A program made the position numbers and the translations under genes. DNA of 64,000 bases from Polyangiaceae bacterium (GTDB lineage: Bacteria; Myxococcota_A; Polyangia; Polyangiales; Polyangiaceae), in assembly GCA_020633235.1 (NCBI GenBank), contig JACKEA010000006.1:248001-312000 (forward strand), read 5' to 3'. Under the pieces are notes generated by a model that saw only the letters and a list, made by a program, of their open reading frames with translations, was not told the DNA's origin and did not search any database. Every line of letters starts with the position of its first letter. Position 1 is the first letter of the stretch. Positions 24,727-31,855 of this stretch are shown here, one piece after another.

Positions 24727-24783
24727 ACGGCCGCACCCCCGGCAATCCCGCAAGAAGCGCGGCGGATCGCCGGTCCATGGTCG

Positions 24784-24799
24784 TGGCACGGGCCCTGCA
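24784..24799 (+). promoter_or_regulatory. sigma-54-type promoter for the YeeE/YedE-TauE operon
   Basis: TGGCACGGGCCCTGCA has the -24 GG and -12 GC at exact spacing and shares TGGCACG-N4-CTGCA with the opposite promoter at 24635-24650. Transcription would begin near 24810, only about 3 nt before the assumed ATG at 24813, so the message would be almost leaderless. Confidence 0.55.
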
Positions 24800-24812
24800 C
24801 TGGGGCTGCCGC

Positions 24813-25244
24813 ATGGACACCTTCACTCCCTTTGCGTCGCTCCTCGGCGGCGTGCTGATCGGCCTTTCGGCCTCGGCAATGCTGTTCCTTCACGGACGCA
24901 TCGCCGGCATCAGCGGCATCGCCGGCGGCCTCGTGAACCCGAAGCGTGGGGACACCGCGTGGCGGCTCTACTTCATCGGCGGCCTCGTTGCCGCGGGCAT
25001 CATCGCTGCGCTGCTCGCGCCCAGTCAGTTCCAGGTCGGCATCGAGCGCTCCAGCTGGGCAGTGGCCATCGCCGGCTTGCTGGTGGGCTTCGGTTCTCGC
25101 CTGGGTAGCGGCTGCACCAGCGGCCACGGCGTGTGCGGCATCACGCGCTTCTCGCCGCGTTCCTTGATCGCGACGGCAACGTTCATGACGACCGGCGCCA
25201 TCGCCGCCTTCGTCGTGGGTCATCTGTTCGGAGGTTCGGTCTGA
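24813..25244 (+). CDS. YeeE/YedE family sulfur-compound transporter, first half
   Basis: A 143-aa membrane protein, chosen from ATG 24813 to give the normal N-terminus (PFASLLGGVLIGLSASAMLF). Four to five helices and the family motif GFGSRLGSGCTSGHGVCG with conserved Cys are visible. YeeE/YedE proteins take up thiosulfate or related sulfur compounds; this two-gene form (about 140 aa each) is the PmpA/PmpB type. The second half starts in the next gene, coupled by TGATG overlap at 25242-25246. Confidence 0.92.
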   Translation: MDTFTPFASLLGGVLIGLSASAMLFLHGRIAGISGIAGGLVNPKRGDTAWRLYFIGGLVAAGIIAALLAPSQFQVGIERSSWAVAIAGLLVGFGSRLGSGCTSGHGVCGITRFSPRSLIATATFMTTGAIAAFVVGHLFGGSV

Positions 25245-25738
25245 TGCACGGCATGCGCATTGTCACGATGTTCGGCTCGGGCCTGGTGTTCGGCCTGGGT
25301 CTGGTGGTCGCGGGCATGACTCAGCCCGCAAAGGTGGTCGGCTTCCTGGACTTCACCGGCAAGTGGGATCCCAGTCTCGCCTTCGTGATGGTCGGCGCCA
25401 TCCTGGTGCACTGGGTGCTCTACCGCTTCATCCTGCATTGGCCGAGCCCCATCTTCGCGAGCGACTTCGGCATTCCGAAACGCCGCGACATCGACAAGCG
25501 CTTGGTGCTCGGCTCGGCGGTGTTCGGCCTGGGCTGGGGTCTCGCGGGCTACTGCCCGGGGCCGGGGCTCGTGAGCCTGGGCTCGCTGGGCGCCAAGTCC
25601 TTCGTGTTCGTCGCCACCATGCTCACTGGAATGCTGTTGTTTTCGGCTTTCGACAGCTGGCGCCAGAAGAAGCCCGAAGCCGAGAAGAAACCTGCTCCCC
25701 GCATCGACCTGATGGATGCCGGAAGCATCGACGCCTGA
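25244..25738 (+). CDS. YeeE/YedE family sulfur-compound transporter, second half
   Basis: A 164-aa membrane protein, the partner of the preceding gene. It has GSGLVFGLGLVVAGMTQPAKVVGFLD near the N-terminus and the conserved GLGWGLAGYCPGPGLVSLG block with the Cys-Pro-Gly-Pro motif that mirrors the Cys motif of the first half. The C-terminus is a short charged cytoplasmic tail (KKPEAEKKPAPRIDLMDAG). Its ATG overlaps the stop of the first half by 1 nt. Together the two likely form one channel for thiosulfate or sulfane sulfur. Confidence 0.92.
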   Translation: MHGMRIVTMFGSGLVFGLGLVVAGMTQPAKVVGFLDFTGKWDPSLAFVMVGAILVHWVLYRFILHWPSPIFASDFGIPKRRDIDKRLVLGSAVFGLGWGLAGYCPGPGLVSLGSLGAKSFVFVATMLTGMLLFSAFDSWRQKKPEAEKKPAPRIDLMDAGSIDA

Positions 25739-25758
25739 GCCTCAAAGGAACGAAAACG

Positions 25759-26664
25759 ATGTTGATTGTTGCTCTTCTTCTCTCGATTCTGATCGGCGTC
25801 TCGCTCGGCGTCCTCGGCGGTGGTGGCTCCATCCTCACCGTTCCCATTCTCGTCTACGCCATCGGCATGCCGCCCAAGCAAGCCATCGCCACCTCGCTGT
25901 TCGTGGTCGCGGTGACCAGCGCGGCCGGCATGATCAGCCACGCGCGAGCCGGCCGCGTTCGCTGGCGCACCGGCGTCATCTTCGGCATGGCCGGAATGTC
26001 GGGCGCCTACGCTGGTGGACGCATCGCGCAGTACATTCCCGGCAACTGGTTGCTCATCGCCTTCGGCCTGATGATGGTTGCGACCGCAATCGCGATGCTC
26101 CGCCCCAAGAAGAAGGCGGCCAAGGCCGAGGCGGCACCGGCGGACGACAAGCGCGAGCTGCCGATCTTCCGCGTGCTGCTCGACGGCGTCATCGTCGGTC
26201 TGGTCACGGGCTTGGTGGGCGCCGGCGGCGGCTTCCTGGTGGTTCCCGCGCTCGCGCTCTTGGGCGGCCTGCCCATGGGCGTGGCCGTTGGCACCTCGCT
26301 CCTGGTCATCTCCATGAAGAGCGCTGCGGGCTTCGTTGGCTACATGCACAGCGTTCCGGTCGACTGGACCATGGCGCTGATCGTGAGCGGCGCGGCCATC
26401 GTGGGCAGCCTCATCGGCGGCAAGCTCGCGGGCAAGATGTCCCAGGAAACCCTGCGCAAGTCCTTCGGCTGGTTCGTGGTGGTGATGGCCATCTTCGTCC
26501 TCGGCAAGCAGCTGCCGGCGGGGTTCGTGTCGAACCTCTTCGCCAGTGGTCTCGGCTGGGCGCTCGTGGGCGCGGTGGCGCTGGCCATCGGCGGCACCGT
26601 TGCCTACCGCTTCCTCGCGGCTCGGCGGGGCGACGCGGAAGAGGTGCTGCCCGCCGCCGAATAG
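25759..26664 (+). CDS. TauE/SafE family anion (sulfite/sulfonate) exporter
   Basis: A 301-aa inner-membrane protein with eight helices in two repeats. Each repeat opens with a Gly-rich motif: GVSLGVLGGGGSILTVPILV near residue 13 and GLVTGLVGAGGGFLVVPALA near residue 145. The family exports sulfite, sulfoacetate or similar anions. The start ATG 25759 has AAAGGA upstream; the longer frame covers the previous gene in another phase. Placed after YeeE/YedE and opposite persulfide dioxygenase, it plausibly removes sulfite made by that enzyme (inference). Confidence 0.93.
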   Translation: MLIVALLLSILIGVSLGVLGGGGSILTVPILVYAIGMPPKQAIATSLFVVAVTSAAGMISHARAGRVRWRTGVIFGMAGMSGAYAGGRIAQYIPGNWLLIAFGLMMVATAIAMLRPKKKAAKAEAAPADDKRELPIFRVLLDGVIVGLVTGLVGAGGGFLVVPALALLGGLPMGVAVGTSLLVISMKSAAGFVGYMHSVPVDWTMALIVSGAAIVGSLIGGKLAGKMSQETLRKSFGWFVVVMAIFVLGKQLPAGFVSNLFASGLGWALVGAVALAIGGTVAYRFLAARRGDAEEVLPAAE

Positions 26665-26685
26665 TCTTCGTTGCTCCCTCCCGCG

Positions 26686-26727
26686 CGCGGTCCGTCCCAT
26701 CCGGGGCGGACCGCGTTTCTTCTGTTT
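26686..26727 (+). terminator. strong intrinsic terminator after the sulfur operon
   Basis: A 13-bp stem with one G-U pair, 26686-26698 (CGCGGTCCGTCCC) with 26703-26715 (GGGGCGGACCGCG), is followed by TTTCTTCTGTTT. It lies 21 nt past the TauE stop. Confidence 0.88.
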
Positions 26728-26742
26728 GTCGGTTCGCCGCGG
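26727..26742. repeat. NVG element, copy g (half)
   Basis: TGTCGGTTCGCCGCGG matches the right arm. It sits at the end of the terminator T-tract, in the gap between the convergent TauE and nucleotidyltransferase genes. With half-copy h (27711) it brackets the nucleotidyltransferase cassette in inverted orientation. Confidence 0.55.
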
Positions 26743-26832
26743 TGCCGGCGCGCCCTCGGGGAACGGGTCGGGCACGGAGAACGGACACAGGAGATCGGGC
26801 GCAACACCAGCGTGGCCTGGTGGCACGACGAG

Positions 26833-27390
26833 TCAATGCTTGGCCTTGGCCCTCGCGCTCCTTAGGCGCTCACTCACTTCATTGCTTTCGATGCTGGCGT
26901 CGAGCCTTTCAGCCCATTGACTCACGTAGTTCAGGTCGAGTGGCGTGACTTGTAGGAGCGCCACTAGATCGTCCAAGTCACGTGGACGATCGGAGAATGC
27001 TTTCAACACGGCCACGTCCTCGGCACTGGCAAGCCAAGTATCGTGCTCGCCCAACCGAGCTTGCTTTCGCCTGTCGAGGATCGACTTGCCGAGCGGACCC
27101 ACCGCGTTGAACATGTCGATGAAGACACCCGTTGCAACGTGTCGAGAGCGGAAAACCCCGAAATTTTCTAGCTCTTCTGCCATGGCCGGAACATCGAAAC
27201 CAGCGGAGCGAAGTTCCACGACAAGGTCGTTCTCATGTCCTTCCAGATCGACCCAAAGGTCGGCGTCACGCGTAGCGCGCGGAACGGCCCAGGCGCTCAC
27301 CGCCAACCCACCCACCAGGGCGTAGCGTAGCCCGAGATCGTGCAGGACCTGGAGCGCGGCTCCGAGCGCCTCGTGCAGTCCAGGTTGCAT
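26833..27390 (-). CDS. nucleotidyltransferase-fold protein (AbiEii/DUF6036-like)
   Basis: A 185-aa cytoplasmic protein from ATG 27390. The nucleotidyltransferase core is clear: GLRYALVGGLAVSAWAVPRATRDADLWV gives the GG motif and Asp-x-Asp near residue 46, and VFIDMFNA holds a possible third Asp near residue 91. The AEDVAVLKAFSDRPRDLDDLVALL block is common in AbiEii/MNT-type toxins and DUF6036 relatives. Its start overlaps the stop of a small upstream gene (TGATG), an arrangement typical of toxin-antitoxin or abortive-infection pairs. A/T use at third positions is higher than in neighbours, suggesting transfer. The toxin role is an inference. Confidence 0.75.
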   Translation of the reverse strand: MQPGLHEALGAALQVLHDLGLRYALVGGLAVSAWAVPRATRDADLWVDLEGHENDLVVELRSAGFDVPAMAEELENFGVFRSRHVATGVFIDMFNAVGPLGKSILDRRKQARLGEHDTWLASAEDVAVLKAFSDRPRDLDDLVALLQVTPLDLNYVSQWAERLDASIESNEVSERLRSARAKAKH

Positions 27391-27617
27391 CAACGGCCCA
27401 CGGGGTAGCGGCGTGCCTTCTCGCCGAGGTCTGCCGGAGGCGACGTGACCCAAGCGGCCCCCACGGACTTGGCAAGCTCGCGCGCGATGTCGCTCAGCTC
27501 CAGTGCCTGCGTCAACCGCTCCGAAGGGGTGGTGTGCTTCGCCTCGCGCACACGGAGCTCATACTCTTCATCCTTTCGCTCGGACAGGCGTCGGATCCGC
27601 TGAAGCTGGCTCACCAC
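27390..27617 (-). CDS. small charged protein coupled to the nucleotidyltransferase
   Basis: A 75-aa protein from GTG 27617 (a second GTG follows). It is helical and charged: SQLQRIRRLSERKDEEYELR and SERLTQALELSDIARELAK, ending in VTSPPADLGEKARRYPVG. The frame is open further upstream (to 28088), but that part is a shadow of the Smr gene. The stop overlaps the ATG of the nucleotidyltransferase by 1 nt. A TATACT hexamer stands 4 nt before the GTG, so a leaderless message is possible. It could be an antitoxin-like partner; no family is recognised. Confidence 0.6.
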   Translation of the reverse strand: MVSQLQRIRRLSERKDEEYELRVREAKHTTPSERLTQALELSDIARELAKSVGAAWVTSPPADLGEKARRYPVGR

Positions 27618-27710
27618 CTGAGTATACCGGCTGTGTCGCGCTGCGGGCCAGGTCCTCTGAACAAGATTGGGGGCTGCAGCTATGACGACACAACATGCCC
27701 GTGCAGTAAT

Positions 27711-27731
27711 CGCGCCGCACCAACAAGAGAA
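27711..27731. repeat. NVG element, copy h (half)
   Basis: CGCGCCGCACCAACAAGAGAA matches the left arm of the family. It lies upstream of the small gene and just after the stop (27743) of the Smr gene on the minus strand. Confidence 0.6.
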
Positions 27732-27742
27732 ACGAGGGGATG

Positions 27743-28264
27743 CTACTTGGAACGACGCAGCAGCACGACGAAGGCGCCGCTGCCGCCGAGCACGCCGGGG
27801 GCCGAGCAGAAGGCGAGCACTCGGTGCGATAGCGTCTCGCTGAGCAGCGTGATCATTTCGTCGCGCAGGACGGGGCCGCGCGCGCCGGAGTGCAGGCCGC
27901 GGCCGAACACCACGAGCACGCTGCGCTGGCCGCGGCTGTGGGCATCCTGCAGGAACTTGGCGACGGTGCGGCGCGCGTCCGCGGCGACGCTTCCGTGCAC
28001 GTCCACGCTGGAAACGGGGCGCGGCTGCCCGCGGCTCAGCTGCGTGAGGCGGCGTTTGTCGAGGCCTTCGGTGTAGCCTCGGGCCCACTCCACGCCACGT
28101 TCCACGATCAGTGGCGGCAGCGTCGAGCTCTCGAGCTCGGAGCGCGATGGCGGTGCCGCGGGTGCGTCGGGCTCCGGTACTCGGGCGGGCTTGTCGGGCA
28201 GCGGCTTCACGTCGGGCGCGAGGTCCCGAAAGCTGTCTCGTTTGCGCGCTGCCACACGAGACAT
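27743..28264 (-). CDS. Smr-domain protein
   Basis: A 173-aa protein from ATG 28264. The first 90 residues are charged and Pro-rich. The C-terminal Smr domain (about 90-173) has the DVHGSVAADARRTVAKFLQDA start, the VLVVFGRGLHS strand-loop (GRG in place of the common GKG) and the SGAFVVLLRR end. Smr domains are nicking endonucleases or ribosome-collision RNA cleavage modules, and stand-alone bacterial forms of this length exist. The longer frame to 28570 overlaps DUF1304 and is not real. Confidence 0.85.
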   Translation of the reverse strand: MSRVAARKRDSFRDLAPDVKPLPDKPARVPEPDAPAAPPSRSELESSTLPPLIVERGVEWARGYTEGLDKRRLTQLSRGQPRPVSSVDVHGSVAADARRTVAKFLQDAHSRGQRSVLVVFGRGLHSGARGPVLRDEMITLLSETLSHRVLAFCSAPGVLGGSGAFVVLLRRSK

Positions 28265-28293
28265 TTCACCAACGGCCCGCGCTTCCGCAAGCG

Positions 28294-28659
28294 TCAAGCT
28301 ACGGCGAGCGTCACCAGCATCGCGATCACCGCCGGAGCGGCCTGCAAGAGCAGGATCGTCTTCTTCGCGGTGAAGCCCCCGTAGATCCCCACCACCACCA
28401 CGAAGGCCAGCACGGCGAGGGTGGCGGAGCTGTCCCCGCGGAACGCGAACCAGAGCAGCAACGCGGCGAGCGCGCCGTTGTACACGCCCTGGTTTTGCGC
28501 CAGGACCTTGGTCGTTTCGGCCTGCTCGGACGTCTGGCCGAAGATGCGACGGCCGGTGGGCGTGGTCCACAGCACCGCTTCGAGCACCATGAAACCCACG
28601 TGGGCGACGGCGACCACGACGACGGCGGCCAGGGCGGGGAGCGGAAGCATGGGTGGCAT
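28294..28659 (-). CDS. DUF1304 membrane protein
   Basis: A 121-aa protein (ATG 28659; a second ATG at 28650 is possible) with four helices. Family features are the early VAVAHVGFMVLEAVLW, FGQTSEQAETTKVLAQNQGVYNG and the late GIYGGFTAKKTILLLQ. DUF1304 proteins are small inner-membrane proteins of unknown function, often next to TetR regulators, as here. The tetR stop and this start are 15 bp apart and joined by a perfect 11-bp inverted repeat, which would cover the start codon. Confidence 0.9.
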   Translation of the reverse strand: MPPMLPLPALAAVVVVAVAHVGFMVLEAVLWTTPTGRRIFGQTSEQAETTKVLAQNQGVYNGALAALLLWFAFRGDSSATLAVLAFVVVVGIYGGFTAKKTILLLQAAPAVIAMLVTLAVA

Positions 28660-28683
28660 TCTTGAGCGATCACTCAAGAATGC
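28656..28683. promoter_or_regulatory. 11-6-11 perfect inverted repeat, likely TetR operator
   Basis: GCATTCTTGAG (28656-28666) and CTCAAGAATGC (28673-28683) are exact complements around CGATCA. The core TTGAG-N6-CTCAA resembles operators of many TetR regulators. It overlaps both the tetR stop codon and the DUF1304 start codon. Binding would block DUF1304 expression; as a hairpin in mRNA it would hide the start. Confidence 0.65.
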
Positions 28684-29216
28684 GCAAGCCCGATGGCGAA
28701 AAGCACGCGATCCGCCGCGCGGCGCAGCTGGCGCGGGGAGGCGCCCGCCCGGGCGAGGACGTGGATGCCGGCCACCGAGGCCGCCAGCAGGGCCGCGTCG
28801 GCCTGCGCCTGGCGCTTGCCACGGGCGGCGAGGCAGCGCGCGAAGAACGTCTCCATGGCCGTCAGCTTGTCGGCGACCAGCTTCTGGGACGCGTCGTCCA
28901 GCTGGGCCGTTTCCATGGCGGAGGCCACCAATAGGCAGCCACGAGGTGTGCGCTTGGGGCTCACGATCGCATCGAGCCAAGCGATGATGGCGTCCTCGCT
29001 CGGATTCCGGGGTAGGCCTTGAGTCGCCAGGTAGCGCTCCAAGGATTTGCGGAAGCACTCCTCCTTGCTGCCGAAGGCTCCGTAGAAGCTCCCCGGCTGG
29101 ATGTGCATCGCCTCGCACAGCTCCCGCACGGAGGTCGCGGAGTAGCCGCGGGTCCAGAAGACCTTGACCGCGGCGTCCAAGGCGGCTTCGAGGTCGAAAT
29201 CGCGAGGGCGAGGCAC
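28674..29216 (-). CDS. TetR-family transcriptional regulator
   Basis: A 180-aa repressor from GTG 29216 (an upstream start at 29285 overlaps the neighbouring gene and adds unconserved residues). The HTH is DLEAALDAAVKVFWTRGYSATSVRELCEAM...GSFYGAFGSKEECF, with the YGAFGSKEECF signature of the AcrR/TetR group. The rest is the helical ligand-binding domain (SPKRTPRGCLLVASAMETA). Just upstream, CCGGTCTG (29217-29224) and CAGACTGG (29240-29247) form an imperfect dyad that may be its own operator. It probably controls the following DUF1304 gene. Confidence 0.9.
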   Translation of the reverse strand: MPRPRDFDLEAALDAAVKVFWTRGYSATSVRELCEAMHIQPGSFYGAFGSKEECFRKSLERYLATQGLPRNPSEDAIIAWLDAIVSPKRTPRGCLLVASAMETAQLDDASQKLVADKLTAMETFFARCLAARGKRQAQADAALLAASVAGIHVLARAGASPRQLRRAADRVLFAIGLAHS

Positions 29217-29236
29217 CCGGTCTGAATACCAGAGGT

Positions 29237-30280
29237 TCACAGACTGGTCAGCGCGTCTCGGCGCGCCTGCGCGAGCTTCGGCCACATGGCGACGAGGATG
29301 TCACGAGAAAGGCTCGCGTAGGACGCCTCACCGGAACGAGCGAGCTCGTCGGCGAAGTCCTCGTCCAGCTCCGGATTCTTGCGCAGCTGATACTCCACGC
29401 TGTTGGCCAAGCGCATCAGCGCCACCGTGAGCCCCACGCTGCCGCCTTCTTGATAGGCGCGGCCGGGTTGGTGGTGCCAGGCCACGGCCCGTCCAATCTC
29501 CGCCGGTAGCTGCCAGTAGTGCAGTAAGTGGCCTCCGAGCACTGCGTGGTCCCAACCGACGATCATCCGCTCCATCACGTGGACGCGGTCGGGAACTTCC
29601 AGCACGGACGGCGATGCCTCGTAGTTCAGCTCCTTGGACTGCAGCGCGAACAGCTTGCCCACGTCGGACAAGAGCCCTGCTGCAAACGCGGTGTCGAGGC
29701 ACTGGCTGCCCCACTCCGTGGCCAAGGTGTGGGTCATCGCCGCCACCGCCACGCAATGGTCGCGCACCACGCTGGCAACGCCGGCCGCGTCCTCGAACAT
29801 CCCCAGCGCCGCCGCGCTCAACACCAGCTGACCGGTCTGCCGGAAGCCCAGGCGCACCACCGCCTCGCTCACCGTGGCGCACGGGCTCCGGCCTGCGAAG
29901 ATCACCGAGTTAGCCACCTGCAGCAGGCGCGAGCTGAGCGCCAGGTCGTGCTCCAGCACCCGCGTGACGCGCTCCACCGGCGTTTCCGGGTGAGCCAGTA
30001 GCCCCATCGCTTCGGACGCCGTCTTGGGAAAGGGTTTCAGGGCCAAGCTCCGGCCCAGAGCCGCCGCGAAGGAGCCCGACGCTTCACTCAGGGTGCGCTC
30101 GGGGTCGGGGTCCCCGAACCACAGCTGCTCGACCACGGACTGAGCGAGCTCATCGGAGACTCTTGGCGCCGGTTTGGCAGGGGCCGGGATGGGAAGGGGC
30201 GGAGGAATGGCCATGCACTGGGAGAACGGCCGCTCGGGCGGGGGCTTGAGCCAAGGGCGGGTGGCCAGGGCGCGTCCCAT
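29237..30280 (-). CDS. HDOD-domain signalling protein
   Basis: A 347-aa cytoplasmic protein from ATG 30280. After a Pro-rich N-terminus, residues 95-330 form an HDOD domain: LAHPETPVERVTRVLEHDLALSSRLLQVAN, LGFRQTGQLVLSAA, AFAAGLLSDVGKLFAL, GWDHAVLGGHLLHYWQLP and IGRAVAWHHQPG. HDOD proteins are HD-superfamily relatives, usually without enzyme activity, used in bacterial signalling and chemotaxis-like output. No partner domain is fused. It ends 20 bp before the TetR start on the same strand. Confidence 0.88.
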   Translation of the reverse strand: MGRALATRPWLKPPPERPFSQCMAIPPPLPIPAPAKPAPRVSDELAQSVVEQLWFGDPDPERTLSEASGSFAAALGRSLALKPFPKTASEAMGLLAHPETPVERVTRVLEHDLALSSRLLQVANSVIFAGRSPCATVSEAVVRLGFRQTGQLVLSAAALGMFEDAAGVASVVRDHCVAVAAMTHTLATEWGSQCLDTAFAAGLLSDVGKLFALQSKELNYEASPSVLEVPDRVHVMERMIVGWDHAVLGGHLLHYWQLPAEIGRAVAWHHQPGRAYQEGGSVGLTVALMRLANSVEYQLRKNPELDEDFADELARSGEASYASLSRDILVAMWPKLAQARRDALTSL

Positions 30281-30298
30281 GGTTAGGTTCGAACACTG

Positions 30299-30955
30299 AT
30301 GCTGGAACGTGGCTACCTCACCATCGGTCGACTTCGGGGCATTCCCATCCGCCTGCACTGGACCATTCCTCTCGGTGCGTTGCTGTTTTCCGGCTTCACC
30401 TTCGCGCCGGCGTTCTGGGTCGGCTTCTTCCTCTTGGTCCTCATCCACGAGCTGGGCCACGCCACCGTGGTCCGCGCCTACGGTCACCAAGTCCTGAAGG
30501 TGGACGTGACGGGCTTCGGCGGCATGTGCCACTGGTTCGGCAACGCCAGCCGCATGGAGCGCGGGGCCATCGCTTGGGGCGGCGTCCTCGCGCAGCTCGC
30601 GCTGTTGGGGGTGAGCGTGGCCGTGCTGGCGCTCACGGGGGGAGCGCATTCTCGCTGGAGCCTCGAGCTCGCCAGCGTGTTCGTGCGCACCAACGTTTGG
30701 ATCATGCTCTTGAATCTGTTGCCCATCCCACCGCTGGATGGCGCGGAGGCTTGGCGCTTCGTGGCGGATCTGATTCGGGGCAATCCGTTCCCGCGTCCCC
30801 GTTGGCTGCGACGACGCCCTCCAACGCGGCCGTCTCCTCCCCCCTGGCAAGCGCCTCCCCCCGCCAAGACTGAAGAGGATGCCGCGGCAGCGCGGAAGCT
30901 CGCGGAAGCCCTGCGCGACATTGGCGACGCCGCAGGCCGCGCGCGGCGGAACTGA
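30299..30955 (+). CDS. site-2 protease family (M50) membrane metalloprotease
   Basis: A 218-aa membrane protein with zinc motif HELGH (His50, Glu51, His54) in the second helix and the later NLLPIPPLDGAEAW motif carrying the third ligand Asp near residue 146. This is the compact M50 form (SpoIVFB/Rv2869-like core) without PDZ or CBS domains. It would cut substrates within the membrane. The C-terminal 60 residues are Pro/Arg-rich and cytoplasmic. It is divergent from the HDOD gene with an 18-bp gap, so their promoters must overlap. Confidence 0.88.
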   Translation: MLERGYLTIGRLRGIPIRLHWTIPLGALLFSGFTFAPAFWVGFFLLVLIHELGHATVVRAYGHQVLKVDVTGFGGMCHWFGNASRMERGAIAWGGVLAQLALLGVSVAVLALTGGAHSRWSLELASVFVRTNVWIMLLNLLPIPPLDGAEAWRFVADLIRGNPFPRPRWLRRRPPTRPSPPPWQAPPPAKTEEDAAAARKLAEALRDIGDAAGRARRN

Positions 30956-30957
30956 CG

Positions 30958-31698
30958 TCAGAGTGCCTGAAGCCCGTAGGGCGGCGACGCGTTGACGAGC
31001 ACGTTGGCTCGGCACTTCGCGTGCACTGGCACGAACTTCACGCCGTCCTTGTGCGCCGTCAGGGTGTACTCGCCTTCCGGCACGTTCAAGAACACGACGC
31101 CGCCGTCCTCCGAAGACTCGGTCAGTGTCCGGTCCGGAATCACGTTGGCGTTGAAATAGATGGGGCCGCTCGTCGCGTCCACCGCGGGCTCGATGGTAAC
31201 GGTGGCGCCGGCCTCACCGTGGGCGCCCGAATCGTAGATGGATTTGCCGACCCGCGTGATGGTGCTGACGATCTGGCAGCGCTTTGGGTCCGGTGTGATC
31301 TTCAGCCCGGAGGCGAGGATGTCGAACAACGTCTGGTTCGGCACCTGGAACGTCACCTTTTCCAGGTCACCGCGCGGGAGCGTGAAACTCTTGGTCTGCG
31401 CCTCGGGAAAATCTTGCGCCACGAGGACGAAGGTGGCCGTTTGCCCGGACATCAAACCATCGAGCTCGAAGTGGCCGTTGGTGTCGGTGACGGTGCTCAC
31501 GTCCGGAGCTTCCAGCACGCTGAGGGTGCCGCCATCGATGTGTCCGTAGGGATTTCCGGGCAAAGTGAAGGCGAAGGCGTCACCGGATACGTGGACCGGG
31601 ATGGGCTCCGGTGGCTTTGCGCCATCGTCGCTGCTGGAGCACGCCAAGGTGCACATCAAAGGGATCAGGGCGGTGCTGCGGATGCGTACCGAGACCAT
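30958..31698 (-). CDS. lipoprotein with carboxypeptidase-regulatory-like beta domains
   Basis: A 246-aa protein from ATG 31698 with signal peptide and lipobox LAC (Cys20). The mature part contains beta-sandwich segments of the CarboxypepD_reg/transthyretin-like type: GTLSVLEAPDVSTVTDTNGHFELDGLMSG, and VVFLNVPEGEYTLTAHKDG near the C-terminus. Two Cys (near 141 and 234) may form a disulfide. It faces the M50 gene tail to tail, 2 bp apart. The function is unknown; such domains are used for binding at the surface. Confidence 0.72.
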   Translation of the reverse strand: MVSVRIRSTALIPLMCTLACSSSDDGAKPPEPIPVHVSGDAFAFTLPGNPYGHIDGGTLSVLEAPDVSTVTDTNGHFELDGLMSGQTATFVLVAQDFPEAQTKSFTLPRGDLEKVTFQVPNQTLFDILASGLKITPDPKRCQIVSTITRVGKSIYDSGAHGEAGATVTIEPAVDATSGPIYFNANVIPDRTLTESSEDGGVVFLNVPEGEYTLTAHKDGVKFVPVHAKCRANVLVNASPPYGLQAL

Positions 31699-31855
31699 TG
31701 CCGGAGTCTGTCGGAGTCCCGGGCCCGTGTCGACGTCTCTTGATGAGACGGACGCAACCTTTTCGTGTGGTCGGGAGTGGGAGTACGCCCGACCGAAGTT
31801 GCGGGATGGCTCAATCCTCCCTGCGGACGCGTATATGATGGACGCTTAGAGATCT

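Noticed and set aside
24609..25223. Long minus-strand frame extending persulfide dioxygenase over the YeeE gene
   Set aside because: Translation is His/Asp/Gln-rich shadow sequence opposite a real membrane protein gene.
28294..29118. Long frame running from the TetR region into DUF1304
   Set aside because: The upstream part is a shadow of tetR; DUF1304 proteins have the length given by the start at 28659.
31832..31838. TATATGAT as a -10 for the histidine kinase
   Set aside because: No -35 at suitable spacing; kept only as a weak possibility.
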